A stretch of 64,000 nt of DNA from Enoplolaimus lenunculus (taxonomy: Eukaryota; Nematoda; Enoplea; Enoplida; Thoracostomopsidae), in contig JASANG010000335.1 of NCBI GenBank assembly GCA_030248215.1, positions 1-64,000 of the forward strand, read 5' to 3'. Below the pieces are notes generated by a model. That model was not told the DNA's origin. It searched no databases and saw nothing but the letters and a program-made list of their open reading frames with translations. Below are positions 47,524 through 56,966 of this stretch, one piece after another (positions within the stretch are counted from its first letter, which is position 1; the number at the start of each line of letters is the position of its first letter). A program made the position numbers and the translations under genes.

Positions 47524-48010
47524 CAAGCCCGTAGACAAGGTGAGCCAGGGAAAATTTTGGGCCTCGTAGAAAATTTTCAACTTTGCTTGTATGTCATTGA
47601 AATCCCTTGTATACCCCTATTGAAATTTTTTTAGCTCCCCTAGCAGAGTACAACCGGAGGTTTGCGTCCGGCTCTGTATCCGGCAGAAAATCAGCCTCCG
47701 GCTCCGGTAGAATTTTTGCCGGAGGTTCCGGCAATGTTGGTAGTAAAATTTTGCACAATTTTGCAAAATTTATTTGTTTAGCGCGTTTCGTTTTAATTTT
47801 GTCATAATTTTGAGGAAAGAATTTCTGAAATTTCGCAGAAAATTATAGCGTAAAAAATCAAACAACTTAAAAACATATTGCAGATATTGGCTAAAATTAA
47901 CTAATACTACCTAATTTCACTTCACCTTGGGCTCCGGCTCCGGTATTTTTCACCTCCAGTTGCACACTGCCTCATAGCAAGGTGACCTGGTTACGTGTCT
48001 GTTCAGTCTT
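47524..48010 (+). repeat. Dispersed repeat, GTAGCCA family, split by an insertion
   Basis: The left part has AGCCCGTAGACAAGGTGAGC, CTCGTAGAAAATTTTCAACT and AATCCCTTGTATACCCC. It is interrupted after CCCCTAG and resumes as CCTCATAGCAAGGTGACCTG. The interruption is the CCGG-core element at 47644-47969. Confidence 0.75.
47644..47969. mobile_element. hAT-like MITE with CCGG core, nested insertion
   Basis: Inverted ends CAGAGTACAACCGGAGG and CCTCCAGTTGCACACTG enclose GTCCGGCTCTGTATCCGG and CCTCCGGCTCCGG runs. Flanking octamers TCCCCTAG and CCTCATAG match at five of eight. Because it splits a GTAGCCA-family repeat, it is younger than that copy. Confidence 0.75.
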
Positions 48011-48171
48011 GAAAGTTTAAGAATGAAGACTCGCAGTATTTTAAGACAATATGTTTTGTGAGAAGAAAAACCTTTTTAAATTTCGATGGTGTCCTCCCGG
48101 TTAATAGCTAACAACGTTGAATACTTCGCTTTATAAACTGCCACAATTGCGTTGCGTGAACCCTTAAAAAC

Positions 48172-48429
48172 CAGGGTGTAACTGGATATCCGTTTCCGCT
48201 AAAAATCAGCGTCCGTTTCCAATACAAAAGTAGCGGAAATGCGATTACGTTTACGCTCAAAATTAGTTATAAGCAACGTATATATCTTGGAATTTTTATT
48301 AAAGATTCTAAAAATAATCAATACCGAAAATACCGGAAAATTCCGGTGAAAAAATACCGGTATAACCGGAACCGGAAAGTGAAAAATACCGGATTTCCCT
48401 ACCGGAACCGGAATTCCGGTTCCACCCTG
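48172..48429. mobile_element. hAT-like MITE with CCGGAA/TACCGG core
   Basis: Ends CAGGGTGTAACTGGATATCC and CCGGAATTCCGGTTCCACCCTG (last seven bases CACCCTG) are inverted partners. The interior alternates GTTTCCGCT-type and ATACCGG-type units. No matching octamer flanks it, so its ends may have been altered. Confidence 0.7.
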
Positions 48430-48481
48430 ACTCTGTGCAAAAATGTAAATACGAAAATGTAGAATTTTAGACAGGAATGGT

Positions 48482-48676
48482 GGCCCAAGAAAACATGAGG
48501 GGCGGAATGTTTTTCTACGGGACTGTCATAAAGTAAGCTTAAGCTTTAGATATAATTTTGCTTAGGCGTAATCCTTGAGCTTAGGTTAAGGTTTAGGCAT
48601 AAAAGCTCATTCTTACACTTTGGCTTAGCTTTAGATTGAAGCTTAGGAATATGCTTATACTAAAACTGAAAAACAG
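48482..48676 (-). mobile_element. TTAGGC-core MITE, right end decayed
   Basis: Left end GGCCCAAGAAAACATGAGGG with the GGGGCGGAATG box, then TTGCTTAGGCGTAATCC, TTGAGCTTAGG and TTTGGCTTAGC. The right terminal repeat is not recognisable. Confidence 0.7.
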
Positions 48677-48944
48677 TTTCTAAAACTTAATGCAATTTTT
48701 CAGTATATAAATAGTGGAAAAGTTTTGTCAGGTCAATAAGGTTGTATCCATTAATTAAAACGTGTTTTGATCCAAAACAAACAAAAATGTAAGATTCACC
48801 CTGGAAATCTTTTGGATCCTCTTAGAAATTTTAACCCCGCTTGCAGGATGCGATATCTTTGCATGCTCTTTTCAAAATTTTGAACCTCTTTGACGTATTA
48901 AGCTGACAAATTGTCTTGTGTGATGCTTTTACGCGATACAGTTG

Positions 48945-49155
48945 CTTCGGAGCTTTATGCAGCGCCGGAGCAAACAAGGGTGGGGGCTCCCCCCAAAGTC
49001 CAGTGTGGAGGGACCCAAACTGGCGAGCGAAGAAAGTGAGAAGCCAGACGCATTTTATATTTCCGGCAGTTTTTGTTTCAACCGGTTAGGGTGGGAGACC
49101 CTTTATGGGCAGACCCCCAAATGGATGTATGGGGTATCTGAACTGACCCTGGCTT
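48945..49155 (+). repeat. Third copy of the GC-rich repeat of 24.2-24.7 kb
   Basis: Shares GAAGCCAGACGCATTTTATA, GTTTTTGTTTCAACCGGTTA and GCAGACCCCCAAATGGATG with the inverted pair. A GTAGCCA-family fragment lies just upstream (about 48792-48912). Confidence 0.7.
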
Positions 49156-49867
49156 TATGATTCATATCTTCAAGGTATATATTTGCAGCACAACTCATAA
49201 TTTACTTCCTACGCAAATAGTACACAAGAAAACGGTTTCAAAGAAAAATTTAGTGTTAAAAACACTTTTTCCCTCAAGCAAAGAATCCTGGAATATTTCA
49301 AGTTGTGAATGTAAACATATTGATTAGTCTCAGTTGTGTTTTGAATGATTTTTTTATTAAAAACACCATATGGATTCGTGAAATTGCCGGTTTCCGCTCA
49401 ATTTTGGTGAGATGGGGGAACAATAAGCAATAGATGTGTCAAATTATTTCTGTTGTACTGAAACTTTTGCGATACAAACGACCCGACGAATCATGCGTTT
49501 CTACGCTAAATACCTGCAAAATATAACGCGTCCGCAGCATTTTGCTAAAAATTTCGGTTCTTTGGAGCAATTTGTCATTTTTTAATATCAAGTCTTCGTT
49601 AGTGCTGGCAGAAGCACTGCCCAAATCTTAAATTGGGTGGGGAGCGACCCTTGGTGAATTCCATCTTGGCAAACTAAAAATTGTTTCGCTGACCACGAAG
49701 TTAGGTTTGCAGGTATATCACTTTCTTATTGACCAGATGATTTTATTATTCATACTTCCTACGTGATTGAAACGTTCGGGCAGTTTCCATCAAAATACAG
49801 CATGTGCCTACGGTCATACACAATTTTTGAAAAATTCGATTTTCAAGGTTCCACACCACACCTATCT

Positions 49868-50056
49868 GGACCCATGTTACTTTAAGGGACGTCCAGATTT
49901 CTGGGGGGTGCATAAAAAAGTACGTTTAGATTCTAGATTTCATTTTTGCTTAGGCTTAGGCTTAGGCTTAGGAACACATTTTTGCGACGCTTAGGCTTAG
50001 GTTTAGGCTTAAGAATACGCTTAATCCACTGTTGCGCCCCTAAAAGTAACATTGGC
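49868..50056 (-). mobile_element. TTAGGC-core MITE, complete, about 7/8 TSD
   Basis: Left end GGACCCATGTTACTTTAAGG, right end CCTAAAAGTAACATTGGCC. The core has CTTAGGCTTAGGCTTAGG, a GAACACATTTTTGCGACG spacer, then a second block. Flanks ACCTATCT and AACTATCT match at seven of eight if one extra A is allowed. The 3' flank is shared with 41943 onward. Confidence 0.85.
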
Positions 50057-51872
50057 CAAACTATCTTTAAGACAAACAGTGAAACGAAGTTGAATGTTTA
50101 ACTTAGGTTAAATTAAAGAATTATAGTAAACTCTGGTAAACCCGACAATGTTGGATCGATGTTTCCTGGCCGACATCTGCATGAGGTATATACACCCTCT
50201 GCAAATGAAATCCTAGCTATGCTCCTGGGTATGACATCACGTTAAAAACATTTAGATCTACCGACATTTTTCATGTGAAACCTGACTCCTATAATCCTGA
50301 TATCAAACAAAATGCGGTTTAAATACAACTATTTCTCTTTCTGGGAATTAAATCGATTCACACTGCTTATTTTTGGATGATCTTCAAAGTTTAGCTGAAT
50401 AGACAGGCCTGCAACTATTAGTTGTTAATACTTCGGGAGCCAGGGTTTTAGATACAGCACTAAAACAAGTTTCCTAAAGCAGATTTTCTTTATAATACCG
50501 TCTAAAACCTTTTCTGCCATAGTAGGGGCGAAAATTTTCGTCAGGGGTGTGGGTTTGACGCGACCAATTTCATCCATTCGGTTGTTGTGGCCCTCAATAT
50601 AGAATGTTTGTTTACTGAAAGACACTTTCCGATGATTTTGTTTTATCGCTAAAAGAAAGCTCTATAGATGCAGTTTTAATTTTTAGTACTTTTTCATTAT
50701 GTGTTAGTCACATAAGTGAATACCTCGATTTTAACCGAAACCAAACATCAGAGTCAGTTTTGTCGCCGAAAGCGAAACTTTCCGACAACGTTTTTAAGGA
50801 AAAAGACAAAAAAAATGATATCTAAATAGCGCCGTAGCGCAAATCAAACACAATCACAGCTTGTATTTTATTACTGTGCTTCAGCGTTTCTATTGTTTTT
50901 TAACATTAACGACGTGATTAGTAGCGGTTAGTGGTTACCTGTCATATATTTTACGTTTTGTAGAAAAATTAAACGGTGGCCAACAAGTCTTTGGCTAAAT
51001 TTTATGGTGACAAACCACAAAAAGACGACGCGAGAGAAGACCCAAGCTCATACGAAAGAGGGGGAAAGAAAAAAAATTTTACCCTCCCCCAAAGAGAAAA
51101 AAAAAAAAAAAAAAAAAAAAAATGCCTGTAATGTTATACACTTTTACCCTGACCTCTTTAAAATAATTAAAACAATAGGAAAACGGTTAATTTTTTAATT
51201 TAAAACAAATTATGTTATACCTAAATCCAACATAATACGGTCTATATTGTGATCTGCCTATTTACTGTTAAAGTTCGTAGCGGATCTATAGTAGACAACG
51301 CCCGCTCTCAAAATTAAGTTCAAACACTGCGACCAGGTTATGTTCGAAAATTTTGCATTTTTCAAAATTAGTGAAGTAATACTATACCCAAATATTTTTA
51401 GCTCAAAAAATTTACAAGTTCATTCACAGAAGTAAATTTAGTCTTAGCAATACCAATGCGTAAATTTGTCTGAAACTAAATACGACCTTTTTGTATTGGC
51501 ATCACGACTTACAATCATAGATTTGTGGTCAAAAAATATATACCGCGCCAAATAATTTGCAGTTTGCAAACCCATTAAACCTATTGTCATTTCTTAAAAT
51601 TCATTTGAAATTTGCACAAACCAAACAAATTATCGACTAACCAGTTCAGCTTAAATCAACTGAAAAATGTAAACAGAATGCTCTGTACGAGCCAAAAACT
51701 GTTCCAAATTTAGGATATTTTTGGTTTTGAAATTTGACCCCATATACGCATTTGGTAATATTTTTTGGATAAAATTATTTAAAGTTTCGACCATGTTAAT
51801 CAAATTCGCCAAAAGCAATTAGTATATAACAAAAGTGTCAAGAAGAGGTTTTCAGAATGCGAAAAAAACTAA
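50057..51872. other. Intergenic stretch, no gene supported
   Basis: The first 70 bases repeat the flank of the 41.8-kb MITE. A purine-rich tract leads to a 26-base poly-A at 51097-51122. No open frame looks coding. Confidence 0.4.
51097..51122 (+). repeat. Poly-A tract (26 bases)
   Basis: Uninterrupted A run preceded by a GA-rich strand. No LINE or SINE body with target duplications is visible upstream, so origin is unclear. Confidence 0.9.
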
Positions 51873-52131
51873 GCCCCATCCACACGTGCCACCTTTTGCT
51901 ACTAGAACTCGCAGCTGCAATTTGGACGTGCTAGTTTTTGGCAAAAGAATAAACAGATGCGCATTTTGCACGCGCTGGTTTTTGATGCGATTACTTGCAG
52001 CTGCAAATTGAAGCTGTAAGTTTTCGTTAGATTCCATTAACAAAACTTTCAACTGAAAATTGTAGGTGCAAATTCTTTGTGCACAAACTGCGCATGCAAG
52101 TATCAGCTGCAATTTTTAGATGCTTGCGCTT
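51873..52131. mobile_element. TTGCAGCTGCAA-core MITE (right end unclear)
   Basis: Left end GCCCCATCCACACGTGCCAC matches the terminal repeat of 61244-61994. The interior repeats CGCAGCTGCAATTTG, CTTGCAGCTGCAAATTG and ATCAGCTGCAATTT. The right end has diverged. Confidence 0.65.
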
Positions 52132-52574
52132 CCAAATCACTGATATACCTGAGTTCTTGTAAACTGGACGATAGGGCATTAATCTTAAAATAATCTTGCA
52201 ATTTTTGAATCATCACATAATATTCTAAGATAGTGCGATTAAAATGTAAGCCAAAATTGATACCGTATGTTGTTTCAAAAAAACTCGAAATGTTTTCGTA
52301 TGGCGTTTAACAGAAAAATTAAATAATTTGGAAATGTTATGGTAAATTTTTAATGTCAGTTTTTCGTTTCCGGTATTTTGCTACTTATTTGATCCATGAA
52401 ATTAAAAATTAACGAATTAAATATATAACCGCTTTTATTTAAAAGGCTCTTTGTAATTCGCTGTAAATGTTAGGAAATAGAAATATTTCTATTTGCATAT
52501 ATATTATTTTTGCCCGAAATTTAAGACAGCCAATATATCATACCTCACTGAACAATAGATTGAACATATCAAAT

Positions 52575-52913
52575 TCAAGAGAGCATGTTTCTTTTAAAGA
52601 TGGCAGGACTGCCACTACATGGGACAATGGGGTCGCCACAATCCACAGTGACATCGTCGTCCCAGAAATTTTTGTACTCCTTCCAAACAGTTGTAGCACG
52701 AAAGTTGTAACTACCCGCGTAAAGAGCTTGCTCGTCACCTAATAATCCCTTGGTTGCAGCACTGTCATAGGTGAGACCATAGTTGGCGTTGTGTGGTTCC
52801 ACTATGCAAACGTATTTTTCATTCATGCTAACGATAAATTTAATTGTAGCATAAAATGGCCATACGACTGTGACAATTTGTTTTTGTTTTTTTGTAATGT
52901 ACCAGCCGTTTAA
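52575..52913 (-). CDS. Candidate gene E, exon 3 (terminal)
   Basis: Part of a three-exon minus-strand model; family not recognised. Read from the acceptor GTAGCAG in phase 0 it gives 112 residues to a stop: LNGWYITKKQKQIV, a strand-like hydrophobic run (VTVVWPFYATIKFIV), then KYVCIVEPHNANYGLTYDS, YAGSYNFRATTVWKEY and DVTVDCGDPIVPC. Three cysteines and alternating hydrophobic residues suggest a folded extracellular beta-rich domain. Phase 0 agrees with the exon 2 donor (CCGCAG|GTAATG). The intron between them is about 2.4 kb and holds a TA-MITE and a GTAGCCA repeat. No AATAAA is seen close downstream, so another exon cannot be excluded. Confidence 0.45.
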   Translation of the reverse strand, partial: LNGWYITKKQKQIVTVVWPFYATIKFIVSMNEKYVCIVEPHNANYGLTYDSAATKGLLGDEQALYAGSYNFRATTVWKEYKNFWDDDVTVDCGDPIVPCSGSPAIFKRNMLS

Positions 52914-53189
52914 CTGCTACTATCAATTTGTATCCTGGATATTTTCCATGGACGCGCAGCCAGATCACATCCTAGGGTGGAGTGTAGAAGGAACAAAACA
53001 TGGGTTTTTGCAGGAAATATAAGCACATTTTTCTCAAGAAAATTTGAAATCAGACTTATAGGAAACCAAACGCAGTCTATGGCCAAAAAAAAGTTAATAC
53101 AACCTGACCTGCAAATTTCTCAACAAACGATAATACTAGTGGTTTTTGACCGTATTTACTAACTCGTTCCGACCACACTTGTCGGTGTT

Positions 53190-53470
53190 CTCTTTGGGCT
53201 TAAGCTTAAGCTTAAAGCTTAGCGATACTTGTTTCCGCCTCACTCACCTAAAATTTTGCGCACACACAATGGGATTATTGAAATAGGCTTAGGTTTCAAG
53301 TTATTAGGCTTAAACTTTAGCTTACGCTTAGAAAAAATCAGCAACATTAATGTCTGGAAAACATTTGCTTTTATCAATTTAACACTAGTGTAATTAGAAG
53401 TATTAGCAAGTGTCAGCTTTAGGCTCAGCTTTGTGCTTTAATTTAGCCTTAGGTTTTAATAGTTTTTGTT
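53190..53470 (-). repeat. Degenerate TTAGGC-like hexamers
   Basis: CTTAAGCTTAAGCTTAAAGC at 53200-53219, AGGCTTAGG, TTATTAGGCTTAAAC and CTTTAGGCTCAG follow without recognisable ends. Probably one or more dead TTAGGC-core MITEs inside the intron of candidate gene E. Confidence 0.5.
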
Positions 53471-53764
53471 TGAGGTCTATTATACTGACGAACCGTGGTA
53501 TTTATTAATATCGGGTGTAACCCCGCCTATCATTGGCTTGCTTAAAATATGCGCTTCATGGTTTTATTGAAACACAGAGCGGTGTCGATCAAGATTAATA
53601 TTCCACTATACAGCTTTAATTTGGCTTTACGTGTGTGGTTTTAACGCTTTCTTGTTATGATTCATTTGTTTTTTAACTTTTTTAACCACATTTCTTAAAT
53701 TATTTTGCTAAATGCGCTGGATAAAGATTAATGATACTGCTGTAAGGAACACACTATAAATTCG

Positions 53765-53915
53765 AGGCCCATAGCCAAGAGTTTGAAGGGGGCTCAGACC
53801 GCCCCTGCCAAAATTTTGGCGTCCAGTAGAAAATTTTCAACTTTGCTAGTAAGTCAACGAATTCCCTTGTATGCCTTTCCTGAAAATTTTTTATCACCCT
53901 AGCAAAGTGAGCTGA
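53765..53915 (+). repeat. Dispersed repeat, GTAGCCA family
   Basis: Well-kept copy: GCCCATAGCCAAGAGTTTG, GGGGGCTCAGACCGCCCC, AGTAGAAAATTTTCAACTTT, CCCTTGTATGCC, CTAGCAAAGTGAGCTG. Confidence 0.75.
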
Positions 53916-53999
53916 AGGGGGCGGGGCGGGAGACGTACGCCTCACGTCTGAAAGTGGGCGCAAACTTTTGGAACCGCTTCTGGTGCTGTTGGAACCATA

Positions 54000-54446
54000 C
54001 TGTAGTGACCCGAATAAGAGGGGTAATAAGCGGGGGGATGGGTCCCCAGTTTGAGTCCCAATCAATTGGAGTCCGTATCTTTAATAAAAGTCCGCAAGCG
54101 GATAGAGTCCCTAAACCGTAATTAGAGTCTATAGATGTCAATTATCCCTAACTGTAGTGCATAAATGACTCCAGGACCAAACAAAGTTGAGCTCGAAACT
54201 TTAAAGCATGCTTAAGTTTGAAACTACATTCCTAAGTATAACCTTGCATCATCGCCTATTCAGCTTTTGATACAAGACAAATAAACGTTTAATTCAACGA
54301 ATGGTTGTAATACTATATAATCGATAACAAAGGGTGGCGGAGGGCGGGTTAAAAATAAATAACAGTCCGTAACCGAATAACAGCTTGGGTTACTCTCTGG
54401 AGTGGACAAATAAACATCAGTCCCCCTCTTATTCGGGTCACTACAT
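54000..54446 (-). mobile_element. TA-duplicating MITE, complete
   Basis: Ends CTGTAGTGACCCGAATAAGA and CTTATTCGGGTCACTACAT, flanked by TA at 53998-53999 and 54447-54448. Opposite orientation to 24881. At 447 bp it is the longest copy, with no coding capacity. It lies in the second intron of candidate gene E. Confidence 0.9.
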
Positions 54447-55342
54447 TATATCTACTACTCCCCAGCGCATCCATGAACTAGAGTCTTTACCGGGAACGAA
54501 CTTTAGTTGCGGTAAGCTCGTGATTGAATAGAACGAGATGCAAAACGCAATCTTGGCATAAAATATTAGCATAATGCTCTATGTTTACAAACCTATCAAA
54601 GCCCGCACCCTCTGCCTCCTTCTTGATGCGACCCTGAAGATCCCATTCTAACCAAGCGGATATAAAGCATATTAGGCGATCATTGACCTACTAGCGATTC
54701 ATATTAACTCAAATACTGGAACATTTCTTAGCAATTTTTCAAATTAGGCTTACACGTTTGGTACTAAATTTACTGCAGAACCGAATGTTTTAATTTCTAT
54801 TTCAAATTTAAGTTTAATATATGTACAATATCGCTAATAATTATAGTATATACAAACACAGGTGTGCCTATGACTCCGGCTAAAATCGACCTCCGGCTCC
54901 TGATTCTGTAGTTTTCAGTTCCGTTTACATTCTGCTAGAGATATTTCGATTCCTATGATTCACCTTCCGCTTTAGACTCTGCAACGCAAGCAGCGTAAAT
55001 TACGTCACCAGAAAACCTACGCAAGCGCCCACGTTCAAAATTGAAACAAAGTCTGAAAAATTATGCATTTATAAACAAATCCACCAGGTCCGACTTTCAT
55101 TCCACGGGACGCAATTAGGCTAATTTCGCTACTTTAAAGCTGTTTAACAGTGTGTTTGCCCTATCCGGTGAGGGTCTTTGGGGTATAGTTGTTATTTATA
55201 TATGGACCAGTTATCGGCAAATGCAAACCAAAACAAACAGATGTTTTAATTTCGTAAAATCAGCTTGAAATGGTAATAAATTTTTTCAGATAATTATTAT
55301 GCCAATGCCGAATGAGAGTGACGATTTAGGTTTCCGCATTAC

Positions 55343-55580
55343 CTGCGGCTCGGATTCTAAAGCCGGAACACGTTTTGTATCCATTGGAATAGCGGTAACA
55401 TTTTGTCTGTACGTATCCGCTGTAAAATTCAAAATAATTGAGTAGTCTGCAATTCTGATGTGACTGTCTCGGTTTGTAATGGAATAACACAGATATTGTA
55501 CATGTCTGCAAGTATCATATGATATATTTCCAAGTGCCTGCATAACGTAGCCAAAGTTTCCTGTTGAATTCCATATGATA
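55343..55580 (-). CDS. Candidate gene E, exon 2
   Basis: Opens at the acceptor AAGTTTAG and closes at a good donor CCGCAG|GTAATG. After one leftover base the frame reads IIWNSTGNFGYVMQALG, ISYDTCRHVQYLCYS, IADYSIILNFTADTYRQ and MDTKRVPALESEPQ: 79 residues, two cysteines and several N-glycosylation sequons (NST, NIS, NFT, NVT), as expected of an extracellular domain. Its starting phase fits the exon 1 donor at CAG|GTTATA, and its end (phase 0) fits exon 3. Three agreeing phases are the main evidence. Not recognised. Confidence 0.5.
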
Positions 55581-55948
55581 CTAAACTTTAAAATTTGAAT
55601 TTCTTATATTTAGAATAGGGAAATCTGCGTTGGAAACGAAAACATGGGAACGAATTCAGCAATCGAAATCATTTACTACTTAATTTTTTATTACTGCGTG
55701 CAAATGTGCCTTGCATAATATGATATTTGCTAGAATTTTGGTATATCAAACGATATGCGCATAAATTCCTGTCGTATCGCTCAACATATGGCTATTTTTT
55801 ACGATCATCATTTGAGAGCATTGATTTGTAGACCAATATTATAGCACATTCACATGTTCTTGGCATACCCGCTATTTAGCTCCCAACAATTCGTGTTGAC
55901 GTCGTATCAACATGGACAAAACATCTTCCGGGCTGCCTTAGTTATAAC

Positions 55949-56199
55949 CTGCATACTGCAAGAGAGCTCAGTGTTGTATGCCACAACACATCACCACCGC
56001 ATCGCATATAGAAATTAATTTTTCGTGACGCGCGGCGCAAGGTGGCCCAAAATGTACAACGTAACCCATAGTTCAGGTTTACTCTCAATCGACCAGCAGT
56101 AGTTAGATAACTTTCTATAGTGTTTCCGGAGGGTGGAATACACAAAACTTTTTTCGAGGAAGCGAGAAGACAGCAGCTGAGATTTTTTTGCCCGATCAT
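55949..56199 (-). CDS. Candidate gene E, exon 1 or internal exon
   Basis: From ATG at 56199 the frame reads MIGQKNLSCCLLASSKK, VLCIPPSGNTIESYL, TAGRLRVNLNYGLRC and MRCGGDVLWHTTLSS, ending VC plus two bases at the donor GCAG|GTTATA. Six cysteines. There is no signal peptide at this ATG, and an in-frame stop lies just upstream, so the exon may instead begin at the acceptor AATGTAG before it. The foldback MITE at 56214-56556 begins only about 15 bases upstream. An alternative donor (GCA|GTATGC) is possible but would not fit exon 2. With exons 2 and 3 the model encodes about 275 residues. Confidence 0.45.
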
Positions 56200-56213
56200 T
56201 TTTCTACATTATA

Positions 56214-56556
56214 CTCCCTAAAAGCTTGAACTAACTTGTAAGCTTAAGTTAATCCACCAGTATTAAACTAACTTTTTACTTTAACTAAACTAACAGGTAG
56301 GTTTACGCTTAAACTCTCATTTGAGATCTTACATATTTTCAGTTTAAGCTAAACTTATTGAACTTTTAGATACACGGCTGCTCTTGTTACTTAATCTAAA
56401 AATAAGTTTTCCTTAAACTCGTGTTCAACCTAAAAACGCGTTAGTTTATGTAAAACTTAAAATTCAAGTTTAGTTAGTCCGTCCAGCCATTTCAGTTTTA
56501 ATTAAACTGATATTCAAGTTAGTTAAGCTACAATTTAAGTTTAAGTTTTTAGAGAG
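56214..56556. mobile_element. Foldback MITE with iterated AACTTAA core, TA TSD
   Basis: Inverted ends CTCCCTAAAAGCTTGAACTA and AAGTTTAAGTTTTTAGAGAG, flanked by TA. The interior is packed with TTAAGTT/AACTTAA-like units in both orientations. Relative of 23217-23486. Confidence 0.75.
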
Positions 56557-56966
56557 TAGAATATTTTCAGTTTCATACGAAATCCTGTTTTGAAGTAGGG
56601 ATTGAAATTAGGAGCAATCACATGGGAAGAGTTTACCATGACAACTCGACGATAAAGACTTGACGTTCGATCCAGACGACATTTTTGTATCACATGAAGA
56701 TATTACACTGTCCATATGTGTTTTTAATTGTTTAGTTGTTAGTTATCTAAACTGGTCGCAGTCCTCGGCTGGTAGTTTAGATATAGGATGAGGACGTGAG
56801 TGAGTTTGCGTTCGGACCCCCCGAAAAATTTGTTCCAAATCTGTTTTATACGGTATTATCAGCTTTACCGTGCTTATGCAATCGTTTTATTTTGTAGGGT
56901 TACTCTTACCATAAAAGTGCACAAAACCATATCATAAAATAGCAATTATTAGCAATTTGTTTGTCA

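Noticed and set aside
51040-51130. LINE or SINE tail at the 26-base poly-A
   Set aside because: No element body, reverse transcriptase or target-site duplication found around it.
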